NCBI RefSeq assembly: GCF_000981805.1
Contig: NZ_CP011132.1
Coordinates: forward strand, 1,612,001-1,676,000
Source: Citrobacter amalonaticus Y19
GTDB taxonomy: Bacteria > Pseudomonadota > Gammaproteobacteria > Enterobacterales > Enterobacteriaceae
Reading direction: 5' to 3'
Length of the DNA stretch: 64,000 nucleotides
Of this stretch, positions 59,891 through 64,000 are shown in pieces (position 1 is the first letter of the stretch; each line of letters starts with the position of its first letter). The position numbers were made by a program, and so were the translations under genes. The notes under the pieces were generated by a model. The model was given only the letters and a program-made list of their open reading frames with translations. It searched no databases and was not told where the DNA came from.

Positions 59891-61546
59891 TTAACGCATC
59901 ACGCGATCGTCGACGTAGGTGCGTTTATCCGGTGCAGGCGGGAAATACTGATACAGCCAGGTTTCACTGATCGCTTCTCCCTGGCAGCGCAGGAACATGC
60001 GCATATCCACCGGATCGGTCGAGTCAGATGTCGGATACCAGTCAAACTGGATGCGATAGCCGTCAAATGGTTCAACGTAGAGGATCTCAATCTGTTTCGC
60101 TTCACCGCTGGAGAGCGTAATCACCGGCTCAATGCCTTTCGGTGCGGCCGCTTTCAGATCGCCACCGACGAAATCAACCGCAAAACGTCGCGCCCATTTC
60201 TCCGGAAAGTGCTCACCCGGTGCCCAGCCTTCCGGGAATCCTCCCATACCGGTGCGGGTCGCCATCACGCGCGCCAGCGGCGAACGGACTGGCGGCTGCG
60301 CGCTCCAGTACAGACGGTATTTGTATTCCAGCTCATCACCCGCTTTGATGGCTTTTTCCGGCTGCCAGAAACAGACCACGTTATCCAGCGTTTCGCCAGT
60401 CGTCGGGATCTCCATCAGGCCGATAGTGCCTTTGCCCCACCGGTTACGCGGTTCAACCCACAGGCTTGGACGTTTGTTGTACCAGCCCATGATGTCCTGA
60501 TAGTGGGTAAAATCGCGATCCAGTTGCAGCAGGCCGAACCCTTTCGGGTTGTTATCGGTATAGGCGTTGAATTGCAGCTTCTGCGGATTGTTCAGCGGGC
60601 GGCAGATCCACTCGCCGTTACCCCGCCACATCGCCAGACGATCGGAGTCGTGGATCTGCGGGTGGATGGTGTCGCACATGCGGCGTTCGTTATTGCCGCA
60701 GCTGAACATACTGGTCATCGGCGCGATGCCCAACTGTTTGATGTCTTTGCGGGCATAGAGACGGTTTTCGACATCCATGATCACCTGGCTCTTTTCGCAG
60801 TGAATCACGAACTTATAGGCACCGGTGATGCTCGGACTGTCCAGCAGCGCGTACACGGTAAACGTGGTGGCACCGGGTTTCACCGTATCGAACCAGAAGG
60901 CGGTGAAGTCCGGGAACTCTTCTTTGGTGTCGGCGTAAGTGTCTATCGCCAGACCGCGCGCGGAGAGCCCGTACTGGTAGGTATCATCAACCGCGCGGAA
61001 ATAGCTTGCGCCGAGGAAGGAGACGACGTCGCGACGCGCCAGTTCAGGCGCTTTGAAGACGCGAAAACCGGCAAAGCCGAGATCGGTTTGTCCTTCCAGT
61101 TGCCGGGTATCAACACCGGCATCATTGTATTTAAACAGTTCCGGGCGGAAGTGGATCTCACGCGCCAGATGGGTGCTGGAATCCACGGAGAACATGCGCA
61201 CGCGGCGACGAAAGCCCATCCCGACGTGGAAGAACTGCGCATCCAGTTGGCGGTCTTCGACGTTGTTCCACAGCGATTGCGCGGCATCGTACTGAATGCT
61301 GTTGTAGGCCTGCGGCGTCAGATTCGCCAGCGTATTGGGCAACGCGCGCGGCGCACCGCCCCACGGCTTCTGCGCGAGATCGTGCGCCATGGATTGCAGT
61401 ACGGAAAAATCAAAGCGGACGGTTTGCCCGTCCGCAATGTCGGATTCCGCCGCATAAGCTGCGCGGGTGAAGAGTGAAGCAAACCCGCTGGTACCGCACA
61501 CGGCGGCCATTGCCATTGAACCTTTAATAAATCGTCTGCGATTCAT
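59891..61546 (-). CDS. opgD: Periplasmic glucan biosynthesis protein OpgD
   Basis: 551 residues, same as E. coli OpgD (MdoD). It has a twin-arginine signal ([12 protein letters not shown]) cleaved near AAYAAES. It controls backbone structure of osmoregulated periplasmic glucans and is a paralogue of OpgG. Beta-sandwich family fold with [11 protein letters not shown] and [11 protein letters not shown] segments. It is exported folded by Tat. Confidence 0.95.
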   Translation of the reverse strand: MNRRRFIKGSMAMAAVCGTSGFASLFTRAAYAAESDIADGQTVRFDFSVLQSMAHDLAQKPWGGAPRALPNTLANLTPQAYNSIQYDAAQSLWNNVEDRQLDAQFFHVGMGFRRRVRMFSVDSSTHLAREIHFRPELFKYNDAGVDTRQLEGQTDLGFAGFRVFKAPELARRDVVSFLGASYFRAVDDTYQYGLSARGLAIDTYADTKEEFPDFTAFWFDTVKPGATTFTVYALLDSPSITGAYKFVIHCEKSQVIMDVENRLYARKDIKQLGIAPMTSMFSCGNNERRMCDTIHPQIHDSDRLAMWRGNGEWICRPLNNPQKLQFNAYTDNNPKGFGLLQLDRDFTHYQDIMGWYNKRPSLWVEPRNRWGKGTIGLMEIPTTGETLDNVVCFWQPEKAIKAGDELEYKYRLYWSAQPPVRSPLARVMATRTGMGGFPEGWAPGEHFPEKWARRFAVDFVGGDLKAAAPKGIEPVITLSSGEAKQIEILYVEPFDGYRIQFDWYPTSDSTDPVDMRMFLRCQGEAISETWLYQYFPPAPDKRTYVDDRVMR

Positions 61547-61768
61547 ACCTGAAAGTAAATCCTTCTGGTCTCATGTGAAGGGTCCCGCGCTGGCGCTCGA
61601 CAGCGGCAAGAAGATGCATAATTCTGACCGCTCACTCTAGACAAAATTCATTAAGAATCCAATTGTTGGCCGCTGATTATCGCCACAAAACGGAAAATAT
61701 TTCGTGTCGATGGGAACAGACTGATTCCCACGTAAATTTTCCCGCCCCCTCTTTCAACGTATGCAAAG

Positions 61769-63283
61769 CTAGTCGAGACTGACGTGATGGGCCATCACTC
61801 GTTTAAAGAGCGAAAGCCGCGCCCGCATAAACCGGTTCTCAACTTTAAACCCGGCGAACTTATTCAGCCCAATGCGTAACAGACGATCGCGGCCCTGAAT
61901 ACAGGCAGGCCAGCGAACCGGTCCGTGAAGCACATCGCAGGTCCGGCTGGCATGACGGGCGAAATTGACCCAGTAATCTGCAACGTGGGCGGCAAAGTCG
62001 AGATCGTTAGCATTCACGTAATTGCGCGAGGGTTCAGCGAGCATCAAGGTATCAAAAACATAGGGCACTTCATTGCCATGCCAGGCGCCGTTGGCGTAAG
62101 TGTGATGCTCCGATTCCGCGACGTAATCGAACCAGTAACGCCAGCACGGCTCGCCGACCCGCTGCTGCGCCTGCATCACCACATAACCCAGTGCCGTAAA
62201 CGCCATATCCCGACACACCTGCCGCCCCAGTTCCTCATCGCCCTTCACACCCGGATACAGCAGTTTAATCAGGCCGAGCCCCAGTCGACGTTCACGGCGC
62301 AGTTTCTGAATTTGCCCGGCAAGGTCAACGCCGAAGACCGCCATCACGCTGGCTTCATCGCTGTTAGAACCAATCATGATGGGCATCGGGTGTTGTCTGG
62401 CGGCAAAAAAGACGTCAAGCATCGGTTCCGGCAGGATTGCATCGCCGGAAATGGGCGTCGGCGCAATTTTATACGGCGCACCCAGCGGCCAGAATACCTC
62501 CGCCGGAATAGCGCGAAGCTGTTCCGCCGTCGCGTTCTGCAAGCCAAAGTGCTCTGCCAGCGCAACGCCGTTTTCCAGGGCAATTTCGCGAGGCGTGTCC
62601 GGCAGCGTATAACCACTCTGCACAATCGCTTTATGAAACAGCCCTTTTCCGCGCGGCGAAGCGAGCAGCGAGAGTACGCTGCGCGCCCCGGCTGACTCAC
62701 CAAACAGAGTAACATTTTGCGGATCGCCGCCGAACGCGGCAATGTTTTCCTGTACCCAGCGCAGCGCGGCAATCTGGTCGAGCAGCGCAAAGTTATTGAG
62801 GCGCTCGCCCTCTTCGCCTTCCAGCGCCGGATGGGCGAAAAAGCCGAGATGACCGAGGCGATAGTTGACGGTAACGATAACCACGCCACGCCTCGCCAGC
62901 GCAGCGCCGTCATAAGGCGGCAGATTACCGGCACCAATGGTGTAACCGCCGCCGTGCAGCCAGACCATCACCGGAAGCGGCTGATGACGTTCCGCCGGGG
63001 ACCAGACGTTAAGATAGAGACAATCTTCAGAAAAAGCGCCGGGATCGCCGCCGCCCAACTCTTTGCAGTACTCAATGTCCTGCCAGCTTGCGCTGGAGAA
63101 GGTACTGGCGTCACGAATCCCGGACCAGGGGCTGACCGGTTGAGGGGCCCGCCAGCGTCGTTCGCCCGTCGGCGGCGCGGCGTAAGGAATACCGCGCCAG
63201 AGGTGGATGTCATCCTGTACGACACCCATCAACTGGCCCTGCACCGTTTCAATCAGTGGAATAGTGGGATTGACCATGTCCAT
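61769..63283 (-). CDS. Type-B carboxylesterase (PnbA-like)
   Basis: 504-residue alpha/beta-hydrolase of the carboxylesterase/para-nitrobenzyl esterase family. It has family motif EDCLYLNVW (86-94), oxyanion loop HGGG (110-113), nucleophile Ser197 in GESAGA, acid Glu near IGSNSDEASV and catalytic His in GAWHGNEVP. No signal peptide, hence cytoplasmic. K-12 has opgD and ydcJ adjacent, so this gene is inserted between them. The start at 63283 is preferred; an ATG two codons later is possible. Natural substrate unknown. Confidence 0.88.
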   Translation of the reverse strand: MDMVNPTIPLIETVQGQLMGVVQDDIHLWRGIPYAAPPTGERRWRAPQPVSPWSGIRDASTFSSASWQDIEYCKELGGGDPGAFSEDCLYLNVWSPAERHQPLPVMVWLHGGGYTIGAGNLPPYDGAALARRGVVIVTVNYRLGHLGFFAHPALEGEEGERLNNFALLDQIAALRWVQENIAAFGGDPQNVTLFGESAGARSVLSLLASPRGKGLFHKAIVQSGYTLPDTPREIALENGVALAEHFGLQNATAEQLRAIPAEVFWPLGAPYKIAPTPISGDAILPEPMLDVFFAARQHPMPIMIGSNSDEASVMAVFGVDLAGQIQKLRRERRLGLGLIKLLYPGVKGDEELGRQVCRDMAFTALGYVVMQAQQRVGEPCWRYWFDYVAESEHHTYANGAWHGNEVPYVFDTLMLAEPSRNYVNANDLDFAAHVADYWVNFARHASRTCDVLHGPVRWPACIQGRDRLLRIGLNKFAGFKVENRFMRARLSLFKRVMAHHVSLD

Positions 63284-63322
63284 GTTTACCCGTTAATCGC
63301 AGATCCCTACAGGATACCTGGA

Positions 63323-64000
63323 TTAAAGCAGGCCGCAACGCCGTTTGCTGCGTTCTTCCGCCTCCTGATACAGCACAAACTCGTCAAAGACCGGACAACC
63401 CAGCGCCTGCTCAAAGGCCTCGCGACTGGCATTGCCATGGCTGCGCGCCTGAGTTTCATTGCCCAGATTTGACTGGAAAATCCCCGCCGCGCTGACCGGC
63501 AGGAAATCTTCATAGGTAATGGGCTGCGCCTGTACCCAGCCGCGTTCAATGTGCGGTTGCGGATCGTCGCCGGGATGAATCGCCTTGCGGTGCGCTTCGC
63601 CTGACGGTGTCAGACGATAGCGGAACCAGGCCAGTCCCTGCTGGCGTAACAGAAATTCGCTGTCCGGAAACGTGCGAAACACCTCCTGCAGGTGCAACTG
63701 GTGCGTCAGATTATCTTTACCTGTACCGGCGTTACGTAATAATTCATCGTACAGCTGACGCCCTTTCACCGTCAGCGCCACGCCGCGCTGTTCTATCTCA
63801 CCGAAGCGGGCTGTGTGCGTCCCCTGCATTTCGCCGGCAAACAGCACTGGTTCTTCCAGCGCTTTGAAGCTGGTCTGGCGCAGCAGAATGGGCACGTCGC
63901 GGCGCGGTGGACCTTCGATAAGAATTTTCGGTTCAATGCCGCATTCCGGCATCATCGATTGCACCCGATCGATATCCAGCGTTCTGGGCGTCAGATGGTT
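63323..64000 (-). CDS. ydcJ: YdcJ, DUF1338/HglS-family protein (3' part)
   Basis: The gene runs off the right edge; the last 225 codons are present and the frame is open to the end of the window (NHLTPRTLDIDRVQ at the edge, as in E. coli YdcJ, 447 residues). The family includes the iron-dependent 2-oxoadipate dioxygenase/decarboxylase HglS of lysine catabolism; the reaction of enteric YdcJ is inferred from that relation. The internal GTG at 63964 is not its start. Confidence 0.92.
   Translation of the reverse strand, partial: NHLTPRTLDIDRVQSMMPECGIEPKILIEGPPRRDVPILLRQTSFKALEEPVLFAGEMQGTHTARFGEIEQRGVALTVKGRQLYDELLRNAGTGKDNLTHQLHLQEVFRTFPDSEFLLRQQGLAWFRYRLTPSGEAHRKAIHPGDDPQPHIERGWVQAQPITYEDFLPVSAAGIFQSNLGNETQARSHGNASREAFEQALGCPVFDEFVLYQEAEERSKRRCGLL

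Noticed and set aside
60209..61477. 422-codon open frame opposite opgD
   Set aside because: It is antisense to OpgD, which matches its family over the full length with a Tat signal. The antisense frame results from codon bias.
1..64000. CRISPR arrays, tRNA or rRNA genes, insertion sequences, prophage genes
   Set aside because: No regularly spaced direct repeats, cloverleaf sequences, transposase or integrase genes were found on either strand when reading through.

Overview
The window is a chromosomal segment from an enterobacterium close to Escherichia and Salmonella, most likely a Citrobacter. Most genes are recognisable orthologues of the E. coli K-12 yddE to ydcJ region and run in the same relative order: yddE, nhoA, yddH, pptA, yncG, yncE/yncD, mcbR, curA, mnaT, ydcZ, ydcY, ortT, yncL, patD-ydcVUTS, ydcR, rlhA, sutR/ydcO, ydcL, tehBA, ydcK, rimL, ydcH, opgD, ydcJ. 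The assignment rests on recognising the translated proteins; no database search was run. There are no rRNA or tRNA genes, insertion sequences, phage genes or CRISPR arrays.

Cargo that K-12 lacks at these positions is inserted into this backbone. From left to right it is: an AIDA-type autotransporter (0.8-3.8 kb); a periplasmic alkyl sulfatase (5.6-7.6 kb); a galactarate/L-talarate cassette with a LacI-type repressor, an enolase-superfamily dehydratase and an MFS transporter (7.9-11.8 kb); an Aer-like PAS chemoreceptor (12.9-14.5 kb); an XRE-cupin regulator (20.2-20.7 kb); an orphan peptide-binding protein and srfABC (22.0-30.3 kb); a short-Q-loop cytochrome bd oxidase operon of CioAB/CyxAB type (38.6-41.1 kb); a two-gene ATPase plus HNH nuclease module of Septu (PtuAB) type (41.2-43.8 kb); an AraC regulator with a divergent EamA exporter (47.7-49.6 kb); a complete sgc-type PTS operon (53.9-59.5 kb), which in K-12 lies elsewhere on the chromosome; and a type-B carboxylesterase (61.8-63.3 kb).

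The functional themes are polyamine and GABA metabolism (ABC transporter plus gamma-aminobutyraldehyde dehydrogenase), carbohydrate-acid and PTS sugar catabolism, iron-linked outer-membrane uptake (YncD/YncE with a Fur-like site between them), respiration under low oxygen or cyanide, and stress or xenobiotic handling (NhoA, CurA, TehAB, MnaT, SutR). Several divergent promoters carry clear operator-like sequences: two 17-bp repeats before the dehydratase, two 10-bp palindromes 32 bp apart between sutR and ydcO, an 8-8-8 inverted repeat over the start of the XRE-cupin gene, and a CRP-like site 41.5 bp before the predicted start of the sgc transcript.

The best candidate for an under-described system is the AT-rich ATPase/HNH pair at 41212-43808. 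Its ATPase has about 200 residues before the P-loop that I cannot assign to a family. The srfABC operon comes second. It couples an Hsp70/actin-fold protein, a single-pass membrane protein and a large protein with a degenerate P-loop-like site, and its biochemical role is unsettled.
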